A stretch of DNA of 44,916 nt from Hofstenia miamia (taxonomy: Eukaryota; Xenacoelomorpha; Acoela; Hofsteniidae): NCBI GenBank assembly GCA_900660155.1, contig CABFPE010000100.1:441018-485933 (forward strand). The letters are read 5' to 3'. Numbering within the stretch: the stretch's first letter is position 1; each line of letters opens with the position of its first letter. The notes under the pieces were generated by a model, which worked only from the letters and a program-made list of their open reading frames with translations, had not been told where the DNA came from and ran no database searches. Positions 11,095 to 23,150 of the stretch are shown in pieces. The position numbers and the translations under genes are program-made.

Positions 11095-11112
11095 TGGTGA
11101 CCCTGACGTGAT
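11095..11112 (+). promoter_or_regulatory. Primer-binding site of element C (tRNA-Trp-like)
   Basis: The sequence directly after the LTR end, TGGTGACCCTGACGTGAT, matches 17 of 18 bases of the complement of the 3' end of animal tRNA-Trp as I recall it (TGGTGACCCCGACGTGAT). It would be the site where the tRNA primes minus-strand DNA synthesis. Its position immediately after ...CTACA is exactly as expected. Confidence 0.85.
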
Positions 11113-11463
11113 ACAGAACTGTTTTACCATATTCAGTTTTGTTTTTTCCATTTGGTGTCAGTCAGCCTGGATGGATTTCCCCTGACTGCACATCTATTTC
11201 ACTGCCAATCAATGCATAACACTACCGCTTATGTTATTTTCACTTTGCAATTCTGTGGCCTGAAGCTGTTACCAAAACCTAGTTGTTTTTACTTGTTCTT
11301 GGTTGTTACATTGTTGTTGTCTCATTGTTCTAGTAATTGGAATGATTACTGTACCCTACACTTTGCTGCTTACTGTCAGCTGTTATTTGTTTCTCCTAAT
11401 CAGTTGGATGTTTTCTCCCAAGTTGTTGGAATTGTTTTTCTGAATTCTTTTTACTTTTTCTGA
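11113..11463 (+). other. Element C leader between PBS and gag
   Basis: A T-rich leader of about 350 bp. An open frame at 11152-11463 has no recognisable motif and probably is not translated. Packaging signals would be expected here but none can be recognised by eye. Confidence 0.5.
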
Positions 11464-12985
11464 ATGGATTTTAGTAGTTTGTCTTGTAATGGGACTCCCA
11501 CTCAAGGTTTTCCCAGTGTGAGCACTAGCAGCTGAACATTGCTCCTCACACTGCAGGATTTAATTCACATGTTTCTCCTTTGTCTTTTGAACCCTATCCT
11601 ATTTACCTGCAGACACCACCATATCAAGAGCCCCCCCCACGAAATTGAGCAGCTTTGAACTGCCCTCACTGAACAAACCAGTCAATGTCTTGCTTGTGAG
11701 CAACGCCTATATTTACTTCATGCTGAGATGAAAGAACAAACCCATGACACTCAGTTGAGAGAGAGACATTTATTTGATTCAATAAATGCTTGGAAATTCA
11801 ACTCCAAACCCTGTTGACACCTCCGCCTACATCCCTGCCAAGGCAGAGTAGCCCACCTGGTTTCTCACCCTCTCAGTCTGGACTTTCTGAGTATATAACT
11901 CGCAGTGTTTTACAAGACATTTTGGACAATTTTTCCAAACGCCTTTCTGGACAATTCTCTGAAATGATTTCTGATTGCACTATGGGCAGCCCTATTGTTG
12001 CTACCTCTACACCATTGACGCCTCAATTTGTTACCCCTGTCACTTCATTTACAACTGGAGAGCCCATTCAGTCAGCTCTGACTCAAGTTTCTACATTAAC
12101 CACTGTTGCTGCTCCAGTTTCATATGTGCTGAGTGTGACCATTTCACCTCCTGCACCTGTCAACACTTGTGTTGCCCCCACGGTTGTAACCTTGACTACT
12201 CCCCCACAGTCAACTGATCTTTTGACATCTGCAATGTAGAGCAGAAAAAAATTTACCAAATCAATTCTACCTACAACTGCTATTGGGAACAAAACCGTTC
12301 ATCTATTTAATCACCACTCCATTCTTCCCAAGTTCACTGGAAAGATTGATGAGATCTCACAATCATTTGAAGAATGGCTCTTTCTATTTGAACTACTATG
12401 AAGCAGTATAAACTACCCAAGACACTGCAGTCACTCAGTTTCCTACTTATTTACAAGGTCCTGTGTACAATCAGTATATGATGCTAGACTGCCAAGTTAA
12501 AACCAACTATCAACTTATCATTGCATATTTTGAGGACCACTATAAGGCGCCTCACATTAAACACCAATACAAGATGCTGTTATGTGATCTCTCATTTAAA
12601 ACTGGCAATGACGTCTGCACATACATCACCCAAGTAGAAAGGTTGTTCCTTTTGACTAAGCTGATGCCAGAGTACTCAAGGCATGATCTTTTCTCTTATA
12701 TTTGTCAAGGCTTCTCTTAGAATATATGCAGTCGCCTTGAACTCAAGTGTTACCCAGAAGACAATCTTAATCAGATTATATGTAAAGCCATTAGTATTGT
12801 ATACATGCTACATAATACATCATGCATCAACAAGGATGCTGGAGAACTTAAGATCAGTCACCCAACTCTGAAACCTCCTGTCACTTCAAGTGCCTCCATT
12901 CCTAAGCCAAAGTTTGATCTATAGCAGACATGCTGTCTTCACTGTGGTCAAAAGGGCCACACAAGTTGTGTTTGTCATGAAATGA
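11464..12985 (+). pseudogene. gag: gag of element C (broken)
   Basis: It probably starts at ATG 11464. The first part is Pro/Ser/Thr-rich and changes frame around the C run at 11631-11638. A long open piece, 11790-12239, is again Pro/Thr-rich. Then comes HHSILPKFTGK ... FEEWLFLFELL, a typical Ty3 matrix/capsid entry, and the capsid frame 12463-12720 (QVERLFLLTK ... YSRHDLFSYICQGF). A CCHC zinc knuckle, CLHCGQKGHTSCVC (C-x2-C-x4-H-x4-C), lies near 12931-12972 and would bind element RNA. There are at least four stops or frameshifts. Gag would assemble cytoplasmic particles. Confidence 0.8.
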
Positions 12986-15900
12986 TTTACTTCCATCCAC
13001 TGCTCGCCTGTTGGATGCTTCTGGGAATTCATTGTCTTTGAAAGGTTGCATAACAAACCTGCAACTATGCATTTGGCAGGAGCTGTTTGTTGTTGATTTA
13101 ATTGTTATCAATACCTGCAATCAGCCACTGCTGTACAATATAATTCTAGGAAATGATTTTCTCAAGCAGAACTCATGTATCATTGACTACAGAAACAATA
13201 CAATTTCTATCTGTGAAAGCAAATGCCAGCAGGAACTCACCACCATTCCAGAACAAGGCATCTCATTAAGTTTTTCTGAGAAGGTTATTGTTGAGCCTCA
13301 TCATTGGCAATGTGTCCCTGTCACCACCAATGCTGCCTACACTGGTGATGTTATGGTCTCCAGATTTAAGGGGAAGTGTTTCACTGGAATTAACTTCTCC
13401 CCCAACCTGTGTCACATCTCTAAAGGAAGAATGCATGTTACTATCCTAAACAGTTCATTGGTCAAGATAGACCCTTTTCAATTGAAAATTGTTGCATCTC
13501 CAGTATGTCTGGAATTCCAGGCCCCTGTCTGTCTACTGATACTCACTGCTATTCATGATCTGGAGGAGCCAAACAATACCATCTGGATTCCTCTTGTCAA
13601 TGAACAGACTCATCCACACCTTAGCTCTGAAGAGCATGAAGCCTTTTCTCATCTGCTCCAGCAGCATCACAAAGTTTTCAATTATGGTTCAATCAGTGTT
13701 GGTAAGGCTGTTGCTGAACAACATTCTATTGTAACTAAGAATGATTGTCCAATTTGCCTTCCCTTTAGGAGAATCCCAGAAAACCTCTGAGAAGAATATG
13801 AATGCATCTTAAGTGATCTAATCACAAGTGGCATTATTCAGGCTAGTAATAACCCATATGCAGTGGCTACTGTTTTAATAAAACCGGGAGATAAGTACTG
13901 CCTTTGTGTGGATTTCCAGAAATTGAATGACATCACAGTCAAGGACGCATATCTGCTTCCTCAGATAAAGGATCTTCTCTATGACGCTAGTCATTACAAG
14001 TTGTTTACCTGCCTCAATTTGTGCAAGGCCTATTGGCAGGTGTCCATGAAGCCTGCTGACATAGCAAAGACTGCCTTCATTACTCCATATAGTCTTTTTG
14101 AGTGGAGGTATATGGCTTTTGAGCTCTGTTATGCCCCACAACATTTCAGTGCTATGTCACCTGTGTGCTTAGGGATGGCACCAATGTACTTGAGTCAGGA
14201 ATAACAGCCTATATGGATGATATTCTTGTCACTGGCAATACCTTTCCCAAACACCTGGAAAGGCTGGAGCAAACTCTTAATCTTTTATATGGATATGGTC
14301 TCTGAGTTAATGGAAACAAGTGTTCCCTGTTACAGCCATGTGTTACCTTCCTCAGAAGAGTGATAGAACTGGGACTAATATCTATTAAAAATGATGCTAA
14401 AAATCATCTTGAGCATATAGAAACTGAGCAATCTCATAAAGATTTACAGCACCTGATGGGCTTCTTCAATTACTATGGTGCATTTATTTTGGAGCTTGTG
14501 AATCAAACCAAGCACATCTCTAACTTACTAAGGAAGAACAAGGAATTTTGCTGGACCTTGGTGCAACAGGAGGAACTTGATTCCATTAAGTTAGAGCTGA
14601 GATGGAAACCCAGTCTCAATATGCCTGATTATTCAAAGGAATTTCTCATTGACTGCAATGCTAGTTCTGTTGCAATCAGTGGTGTACTGAGCCAGATCAT
14701 TGATGGTAGAGAGAGCCCAGTACAATATTTCAGTCAGAAACTTAGAAACGCCAAATTAAATTATAGTGTTATAAAGTCTGAGAGGCTAGCACTTGTTGAG
14801 AGTCTTAAGAAGTTTTGTTTCTTTATCCTGGGCCACAAGTTTACTGTGCACACAGATAACTCTGTGCAAGCATGGCTGAAGAAGTTCTCCAGGGATAAAT
14901 CAAACATTGTTGCCCAGTGGATGAAGTACTTGAATGACTTTTCATTTACCATCAAGCACCACCCAGGGAGACTACCCCTTAATGCAGACTACTGGACCAC
15001 ACTCCCCAGTTACAAATGAGACCTAAGGAAACTGCCTGGTGAAAAAACTCCTTTTAGATTTATTTCAACCAGCAAGTACAAACAGCTTCATGATGTGAAT
15101 GCTGATAGACATGGGAAAGCTCTCCTCCCCATCCTTGTTAAGGATGAAATCTCTGAAGAGGAAATCGTAGCACATCAGCAACATGACAAAATTTTGTCAG
15201 AAATCATAGCCAAGTTGAAAGACATGAACTGTATTTTGAGTCTTGTTGCCAGTCTTTACTTCCAACATTACAACTGGAAGCTGAATGATGCTGGATTAAT
15301 TTATGCTCAAAGTCAAAACAACCTGTTGGCAGTCCCCAAATGTTTTTGGTGAGACTTAGTTTGGAAGATCCATGAACACGGCCATTTAGGCATCATCCAG
15401 ACTGAGAGAACTTTTAATGCATGATATGTGACTATTGGTATCTGCACTGCTGCCCAAGATGTCATCAACAAGTGTGAAACCTGCCTTCTCCAAGGAACAG
15501 GACACTTCCCTAAGCAATGAGCTGAATTGCACAGTCACAATGCCAAGAGAATCAATGAAGTGGTGCACATGGATTTGGAAAAACTTTCACATGATGATGA
15601 GTGTTTCCAATACCTTCTTGTTGTAATCAACCATTTCTTGAAGTATGCTAGATTCATTCTCCTCAATTGCACCACCACCAAGGTGATCAGTGAAAAGGTA
15701 GTCAAGGAATGGATCTTCAAGTTCAGGCCAATGGAGCAGTTGGTATCCAACAGTTTGAGAACAGCTTTATGGAAACTCTTATGAGAGAGTTAGAGGTTGT
15801 ATATGACTTCACTACTGCCTACCACCTGCAGTCAAATGGTGTCATCAAAAGGTTAAATCACACTGTTATTAAATTGATTAGAGTTGCCCTCACTCAGGCC

Positions 15901-16650
15901 ACTGGCTGTAACTGGAAGAGAGTGATAGAGGCTGTGGAATTCTTCTACAACACTGCTGTTCATTCTACAATCAAAGTCAGCCCATTTAGAGCCATGTTTG
16001 GCTGTGAGGCAAGCACACTGCTCTCAATCATGTTTCTGGACTACAATGAGCCCACTCTAGAAAACTTTGTAAATCAAATGTTACATGAATTCCAAGAGGT
16101 ACACCTTACCATCTGTAGGAACACCAATCAATCAGTCATTTGCAAAAAAAGGAATTTTAATAGGAAGCTATATGGTGAGCCACATAAACAAGGAGACAAA
16201 GTCTTTGCCTACTTTCCTCATCAAGTCACCAACACCAATCATGTGTGGAAACTCACTACAAATTGGCAAGGTTCATTTGTTATTTCAAAGGTGCTTGATC
16301 ACCTCTGTAATTTATTGAGTAATGGAAAGGTCGCCCATTTTCAGTGACTTAAACATACTATTAAAGATATTAATAATGCAGTCATCAACGCTAATAGTGA
16401 GTTTTCCCTTGTTGATGATGGGCTTAACAAAATTGAATTTTATAATAACCTCACCAAATGTGAGGAAGATGACCTCACACAGGTTGATTATAACAGCAAC
16501 CTCAGTAGTAGTAGCAACACTATAGCTACTCATGTTTTGCCTAATCGTAAAGTGAGAGAGCAACCATATCTAGATTACAGAAATACCCAGGATTGGGAAT
16601 TAAATCTCATTTCTTTGTTTAGCAACCACAATGAAACAATCAGAGAACAA
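12986..16650 (+). pseudogene. pol: pol of element C: protease remnant, RT, RNase H, integrase
   Basis: The protease C-terminal half is present (ILGNDFL near 13141-13161), but the segment carrying the catalytic D-S/T-G-A is deleted: the zinc knuckle jumps straight to NDLLPST. RT is in 13500-14400, with the VDFQKLND block, LNLCKAYWQ (motif A Asp changed to Asn) and YMDD at 14210-14221. RNase H is in 14630-14960 (DCNAS, SERLAL, TDNS). Integrase starts with an H-x3-H (HEHGH, about 15373) and CETC (about 15475). The Asp of MDLEKL follows at about 15570. The second Asp is lost in a deletion near 15755, and the final Glu is Lys (15847-15849). A GPY/F-like module (WQGSFVISKVL) lies near 16267-16299. 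Several stops and frameshifts make it inactive. Confidence 0.85.
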
Positions 16651-18727
16651 ACCACCCATCAGACGCTGTGTGAGACAATGACTAATTCCCAGAGATGAGA
16701 CAAGCTGAGCCACATCCCCATGATGAATGAGCAAAGGCATTTCCCATAAACAAGAATGTCAAGCAGAGGACTCATGTAGCAGTACTCACGACTACTTGGG
16801 GAGACAACTATCTCCTCAGCAGCAAGATTCCCACCACTACACACAGAGACAACTATCTGTGCAGGAGTGGACCTTGGATGACTACGTGAGGAGACAACCC
16901 TCTGTGTGGGAACCCAAGGAGACTCCTAGAGTGCCCTTTGCTAGTGTAATCAATCTAACCCCGTCCCGAAGTAACTTGAAAGCCACTTCTAGTCCTGGTC
17001 CCTCCTCTCACAATTCAGCCAGTGTTTGGTCCAGAAAAATTGAGGAATGAAAGCACAAAACCTCCAAGATTTGGGACGAAATCTTGCATCTGTAATTCAT
17101 CACCACACAAAAAGCTGTCCACTTCATCCATGATAATCTGTCAGACAGAACCAAAAATAAGTTACGCTGGACATTTAACTCGAAGACATTAAATTGTTCA
17201 GTGGACGTGATTCCATTTGTTATCAATGCAGAAATGAGGCCCCACATTAATATGATAATCTGCTATGACTCCAAAATGCAAGTTGGGCAACCTCAACCCT
17301 ATTGGCACAGCACATTGCACAGTTTTGATGAGGATTTCACTCTCTCACATCTCTGCCAGTTCCTCAACAACAAAAAGCAAATCCAGAGCTTTGATTGTGT
17401 CAACATAGATTTTGACAACTTGCTCATGATCTATTTTTTCCAGGGGCAATGAAGTCACCCAACCAAAAATATTAGAAAAGATCGAAATTGCCTACTGACT
17501 TGTGAAGATCAAAAACATCTGCCCCATAATGTTCCTCAAGGAGGATTATCAAGATAGCATCCTGACCAAGTCGAGAGCTTGCATTTCAGGATGGAGAATT
17601 TTATGATCTTATTTTATAGCTCCTATCCTCCCGCCTGTATGCATAATACTGAAATCATTTCAACCACAAAACTCATATACACAGATCTACTCTTGTGCAA
17701 GAAGATACCCACTCACTGTCTTGCTGTTGATACCCAGCTACTGATTGATGCTGCATCCTTGCACAGATCTTGGAGTTGATTAATACAGGTCTTCCCAGCC
17801 TTGGTTTTGTCACTGACCTTTGTGTCAGTTTTGCATTTTCTCAGAGTTCAGCCACACTTAAAGAAATTGACAACATGTGGACAACCCTAAAAGCTGATAA
17901 AAACCCAGAGAGTGAGTGGCCTAATATTAAGATACGCAGCCCAAGTTCCCAGTATTCTCAATCCATAGAAAAGCTACTCATGGAGCTATGACTATCCTAT
18001 GTGATACAAAACTGGCAGAACTTTACTGAGAAATTGTTTTCATAGAAATTTACACCAGCTATACAATCATGTGGAGCTATTTGGATACTGGCTGCCTTCC
18101 TCACCCATGATCCGCAGATTCAGCTGCCTCTTGACAAAGCAGCCTGCAAATGATTGGCAAAGCATTGCACTCATGATATTGCCATCTGCCCAGCCACCTT
18201 GAAAGTAAAAAATTGGCTGTTGCATTCATGCTCATTACCTGGGTCTCTTGGAAAATCCAAGAAAGTGATGGACATTTCAAGAAATTCTATGCTTGACTCA
18301 TCAATGCAAGTAATCCACTTGGGTTGCCTTCTCCTACTAAAACATCTTCTCAGACACCCTCAAGAAGTATATGAGGGGCGCCACCATGCAAACCAAGTTT
18401 CCATCTCTCAACTCTGAATATGCGCTGCTGTGCCCAGACCATTTAATTTGCTACATGTCTGGCTTGACCATGCAGTTTCTAGAACTCAACAACATGCCAA
18501 CAAAGCTGGTGAAATCATCCCTATCACAGTCCTCAAGCAAATGATGAGATCACCCAAGCAATTCTATTGGGAAGAAGAGCTACTTGCATCCTCTGCCATT
18601 GAGGTATCTCTGTCAACAAGGGCGCTCATTGAAGCCATTAACTTGGAGAAATTTTCTGAAGCTGCCACTTCACCAAAACCAGCACCTGCTTTGTCAATTT
18701 CAGAGAACAAACACATCTTAACCATAG
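16651..18727 (+). pseudogene. ORF3 of element C, part 1 (N-terminal and central)
   Basis: This is coding sequence downstream of integrase with no family I recognise. It begins with a low-complexity region holding three YxxRQLSxxE-type repeats (16787-16912). It then contains a conserved block: VIPFVINAEMRPHINMIICYD (about 17205-17267), YWHSTLHSFDEDFTLSHLC and FDCVNIDFDNL. A second block has LKEIDNMW ... EWPNIKIRSPSSQYSQSIE (about 17854-17970). A third has FLTHDPQIQLPLD and LAKH (about 18100-18160). All three blocks align with ORF3 of element E and of AB2, so this was a real protein. No signal peptide or membrane segment is evident, which argues against an envelope. Several stops and frameshifts are present. 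The reading frame enters the atag site and continues at 19889. Confidence 0.75.
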
Positions 18728-19888
18728 TGTAGCATAATCCAAAGCATAATGCTGTTAAGGAAAAGAAGGATGGATGATTAGTCAGAATTAAGATCAAATA
18801 ATTACTTAGTGATTAAATAAAATTTAGATTTATGTATCATCATTATGTTTGTAAAATGCAACCAAGAAACAATATAGCAAATTTGTACATTTTGATGAAT
18901 AATTTGACAAAATGAAGAGGGTGATATCACTTCCATTACTTTTAGCCATTTTGGCAGACAATAAAATTCAAATTTTGAACAACATGTACTTTTGAATTTA
19001 ACTATAAATAGAGTGAGAATCAATTTGGAAACTGTTGAATTAAATTCTTCAAAAATCTTATCTTTAGATTTCTTTTGGTTTGCTTATTACTAAATCATGT
19101 CAAGCTAAATGGTAGATGCATTAGTAGTGGCTTGGGCACATATTGGGAGTGATTTGAGGGTCCTTGATCTAAGCCATGAACCTGCATTTACATTAGGGGT
19201 ATGAATTGAAGTTTTTCTCTGTTTAGCTGACTATTGATTCATTCATTTGCATGTATTAGATAATTGATTTTCAGAGATAAGGCTAGTTAGACTACCATAG
19301 GTTATATTTATATTACATTATCTTGACTAATTAGGTGACCTATAAATAGACTGATAAAAAGACTGAGCATGTATTGTTATCTAAATGTAAGGTAGGAAGC
19401 TGCAAGCAACTATTTAGTTTGTTTATCTATATTAAATAAAGCCAATAGATTTTTGTAATGGCTAAGGTAATATTTATTAAGCAGCTAGTAACATTGCCAG
19501 GTTGCAAAGTACAAAGTTACACATTACAAATTGAGTTTAAGTCAGTTATATCCAGCCTTGAGGGTTGCACTGAGTTAGGATAGGGAAAACATAAGCTACT
19601 TCATTGAGTTGAGACTTGGAACTACTTGATTGACAATGGAGGCACACAAATGTGGATTGATTCAGAGATCAGAGTCAGCTGGAGGCTGTAGTGAAATCAT
19701 GGAAAGAAACTGTGACAATGGAATACCTAAATAGTATAGGATTAATTGAAGTTAATACAAGTTAATGACTACTTATCTCATGTCTGAGTAAAGAATTAAC
19801 ATTGGTACATCCCTACCTACATCTAACAGGAAATAATAATTTAAAAGAATAATTAACTCTCTGTTGAAGCCTGGTAGCAGATGCTACA
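18728..19888 (+). mobile_element. Solo LTR of AB family in element C ORF3
   Basis: It starts TGTAGCATAATCC and ends GCAGATGCTACA, 1161 bp, flanked by atag (18724-18727 and 19889-19892). Removing it with one atag joins ORF3 in frame (HILTI then EHCPD). It is the clean reference copy of this LTR in the window. Confidence 0.92.
19003..19011 (+). promoter_or_regulatory. TATA box-like element in AB-family LTR
   Basis: TATAAATAG lies 275 bp into the LTR. The same element is seen at the equivalent place in 8777-10547 (tataaata near 9674) and reversed in 39188-40340 (near 40043-40052), so it is probably the LTR promoter. An AATAAA that could be the poly(A) signal lies at 19435-19440. Confidence 0.55.
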
Positions 19889-20114
19889 ATAGAACACTGC
19901 CCAGACAAATTTCCAGAAGAGCCCCTGATTGCCAAATGAGTCATAGAATCAAATCATGATAAAGACATCCTGGGATTAATGAAATGGTGTTTAACAGAGA
20001 TGTTTACAAAGTCAGAGCTGGTGCTTCTACAATTGCCTGGGCAACAACTTGTCCTGGACGTGGAATGCACCACGTCTTGCCTTCAGATCAATGCTGCACA
20101 AGTTGCTAAGCTGT
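19889..20114 (+). pseudogene. ORF3 of element C, part 2 (exonuclease motif I)
   Basis: The frame reads LVLDVECTTSCLQI, with Asp at 20057-20059 and Glu at 20063-20065. This D-x-E pair matches motif I of DEDDh 3'-5' exonucleases and aligns with LAIDVECITSKIEI in element E (27585-27626). One stop lies upstream of it. The piece ends at the ctgt target site of element M1, and the protein resumes at 30637. Confidence 0.75.
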
Positions 20115-20551
20115 TGTAACATCCTCCACCTGGCTTATTTGCACCGTGGATTATTGTTAATAACTATCACTCAGTAATTTGTGGGTGAGGAGTTACTAAG
20201 TTATTGAACCACCAAGCTTTTCCTCTGTTATTAACTAGTTAGGTTAATTGAGTACTAATTATCACTATTTAGGTGACGAAGCAGTGTGATGTTTCCTCTT
20301 CTTCTCTTCTGTGGGCTACTGCCTGAAGCTGATCTCCACATCACAGTTCCTCTCCTTCATGAACAATTGACTGAATCCACTGCACCATCTCAGCTCAACA
20401 ATGACTAATCATGTGTACCTTATTTTAGCTCAGTGCGTGCACTCATGTCAAGTTGTAACTGACTTAAACTCAATTTTGTAAAGTGTTTGTTGTTTTGATT
20501 AAGTAAAGCAACTGGGCATTGACACTAACTGCATTTAATAATATAACTAGT
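20115..20551 (-). repeat. 3' LTR of M1 (partial, runs into gap)
   Basis: On the + strand it starts TGTAACATCCTCCACC, which is the LTR end in element orientation. It matches 29489-29925. The remaining ~700 bp are in the N gap. Confidence 0.9.
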
Positions 20552-21551
20552 NNNNNNNNNNNNNNNNNNNNNNNNNNNNNNNNNNNNNNNNNNNNNNNNN
20601 NNNNNNNNNNNNNNNNNNNNNNNNNNNNNNNNNNNNNNNNNNNNNNNNNNNNNNNNNNNNNNNNNNNNNNNNNNNNNNNNNNNNNNNNNNNNNNNNNNNN
20701 NNNNNNNNNNNNNNNNNNNNNNNNNNNNNNNNNNNNNNNNNNNNNNNNNNNNNNNNNNNNNNNNNNNNNNNNNNNNNNNNNNNNNNNNNNNNNNNNNNNN
20801 NNNNNNNNNNNNNNNNNNNNNNNNNNNNNNNNNNNNNNNNNNNNNNNNNNNNNNNNNNNNNNNNNNNNNNNNNNNNNNNNNNNNNNNNNNNNNNNNNNNN
20901 NNNNNNNNNNNNNNNNNNNNNNNNNNNNNNNNNNNNNNNNNNNNNNNNNNNNNNNNNNNNNNNNNNNNNNNNNNNNNNNNNNNNNNNNNNNNNNNNNNNN
21001 NNNNNNNNNNNNNNNNNNNNNNNNNNNNNNNNNNNNNNNNNNNNNNNNNNNNNNNNNNNNNNNNNNNNNNNNNNNNNNNNNNNNNNNNNNNNNNNNNNNN
21101 NNNNNNNNNNNNNNNNNNNNNNNNNNNNNNNNNNNNNNNNNNNNNNNNNNNNNNNNNNNNNNNNNNNNNNNNNNNNNNNNNNNNNNNNNNNNNNNNNNNN
21201 NNNNNNNNNNNNNNNNNNNNNNNNNNNNNNNNNNNNNNNNNNNNNNNNNNNNNNNNNNNNNNNNNNNNNNNNNNNNNNNNNNNNNNNNNNNNNNNNNNNN
21301 NNNNNNNNNNNNNNNNNNNNNNNNNNNNNNNNNNNNNNNNNNNNNNNNNNNNNNNNNNNNNNNNNNNNNNNNNNNNNNNNNNNNNNNNNNNNNNNNNNNN
21401 NNNNNNNNNNNNNNNNNNNNNNNNNNNNNNNNNNNNNNNNNNNNNNNNNNNNNNNNNNNNNNNNNNNNNNNNNNNNNNNNNNNNNNNNNNNNNNNNNNNN
21501 NNNNNNNNNNNNNNNNNNNNNNNNNNNNNNNNNNNNNNNNNNNNNNNNNNN
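20552..21551. other. Assembly gap, 1000 N
   Basis: Exactly 1000 N, probably a placeholder of unknown true length. It must hide the rest of the M1 3' LTR, the main body of M1 (pol, ORF3), the left ttga duplication, and the 5' LTR, gag and most of pol of element E. That is likely well over 1 kb. Confidence 0.95.
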
Positions 21552-21640
21552 TGGAAACTACATAGTAACAGAGATTTCTGGACATCACTCCTAGAATATC
21601 AGAGAGATCTGGAGAAAAAAGAGTCAAAGCAATATATTTG
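21552..21640 (+). pseudogene. pol: Element E pol: end of RNase H / tether
   Basis: It reads SNRDFWTSLLEYQRDLEKK, matching ADFWTLLPEYQRDVVKIDGEKK in AB2 (about 43918-43853 minus). The match stops near 21625-21640, where a LINE is inserted. Confidence 0.75.
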
Positions 21641-23150
21641 CTAAAAAGTTACAATTAATCTACAAACTAAATATGAAATATATAATAATAATAAATTTGT
21701 GTGTGTGTGTGTCTATGTATGTGGTGAGCTCAGTGTAAAAAATCAGTAAATGTGTTTAGCATGTTTGTTGATGTAAAAGTGCACATTTTTTTTTCTAAAT
21801 TTTTTGTAATTTTTTTCTTTTCTAGTTTCATTATCTAAATCATTCCAAATATTAGAGGCTGCTCAATGAAAACTAGGATATGAAATACTGCTACAAATAA
21901 ACTTATGTGATCAAGGATTTACTTTTAAGTAATTATCAAAAAAAGAAATTGACTGTTGCCATATTTATACTTAAATAAAATTGAAGCTGCATGGAATTGT
22001 ACTTGATATAGTGGGGATAATATTATATTATACTTTCCTCTGTATTCACTAGCATGATCATGCTTACGTGCAAAATTTAATGTTTTTAATGACCAATTAA
22101 AAGTTTTTGATAATAAATAGCGGCTTTTTGTATTAAAATTAATAAATAAAAATGAACAATAATGCAGTTGTGTTGAGCAAAGTGCATGCAATAGCTGAAT
22201 GTGCTAATATGGCCCTAAATTTCTGAGGTGGTATATGTATCTAACGCCAGAAATCACTTTATGTATCTTTTTAAGAGAAATTTATCAAATTTTAAATCTT
22301 TGTCAATATCAACACCTAAATATGTAACATGATCACTTTGTTTTATCAGAACACTGTTTACAATTAATTCAATTTTGTTTGTTATTTCTTTTACACCATT
22401 GGGGGAAAATATAATGAATTAAGTTTTTTCAATATTAATTTTTTAATTGATTGGATGTGATATACCTACAAAGATTTTCAATATCACTTTGCAAATTTTT
22501 TGTGGACCTAAATGCATCATTATCTGTATTTATGAGACATGTGTCATCAGCAAATTGATAAGCTTCACTATGGTTTACATATTTAATAATGTCATTTACA
22601 TATATTAGAAATAAACAGGCCCTAGTACAGTGCCTTGAGGTACTCCTCAATTGGTTGTAATGTAATCAGATTTCATGTTATTCATTAATACACACTGTTT
22701 TCTATTTTTTTAAAAACTCATAATTAATTTAATTGAATTTTGTTGAAATCCATAATTTTTAAGTTTAATTGATAAAATTTCAAAATTCATTGAATTAAAA
22801 GTATTGCTTAAGTCTAGAAGGGCTATGAAACTGGATTTATTTTGAGATTTATTAGTGGATATTTTTTCAGTAATTGAAAAAATTGCATCACGTGTACTAT
22901 GTTTAGTGTGAAAACCATATTGTTTAGATGGTAAAATATTTTAAGATGCAAGATTTTGATTGATTTGAATGTGCAGTAACCTTTCAAATACCTTACGTTA
23001 TTGGCATTGGCCTATAATTTTTAGCAATAAAGGGATCTCCATTTTTATACAAAGTGTTATATCTGACTTTTTCATTATTTCTGGAAATTCATCTTCAACT
23101 ATACATTGATTAAATGCAAATGATAAATGGTCACCAAATACATGAAAAGC
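21641..23150 (-). mobile_element. Non-LTR retrotransposon fragment (LINE), minus strand, in element E pol
   Basis: The minus strand encodes RT pieces: GVPQGTVLGP just above 22630, then the frame 22650-22435 with FADDTCLI (palm motif C, both Asp present) and NLQSDIENLC. Further C-terminal pieces (22191-21925) follow after frameshifts. At the + strand left end lies (ATA)n followed by a GT run (about 21680-21712), probably the 3' tail. The 5' end (endonuclease) is missing. It interrupts pol between the EYQRD block and FQFLPHNEYG (from about 23165). Boundaries are accurate only to a few tens of bases. Confidence 0.75.

Noticed and set aside
10859..11185. 108-residue frame and its antisense partner 10888-11151
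   Set aside because: They overlap the end of LTR C, the PBS and the leader. The copy at 32340-32620 does not preserve the frame.
20470..21627. Long open frames across the N gap on both strands
   Set aside because: They are open only because N codons contain no stops; over 85% of each is unknown sequence.
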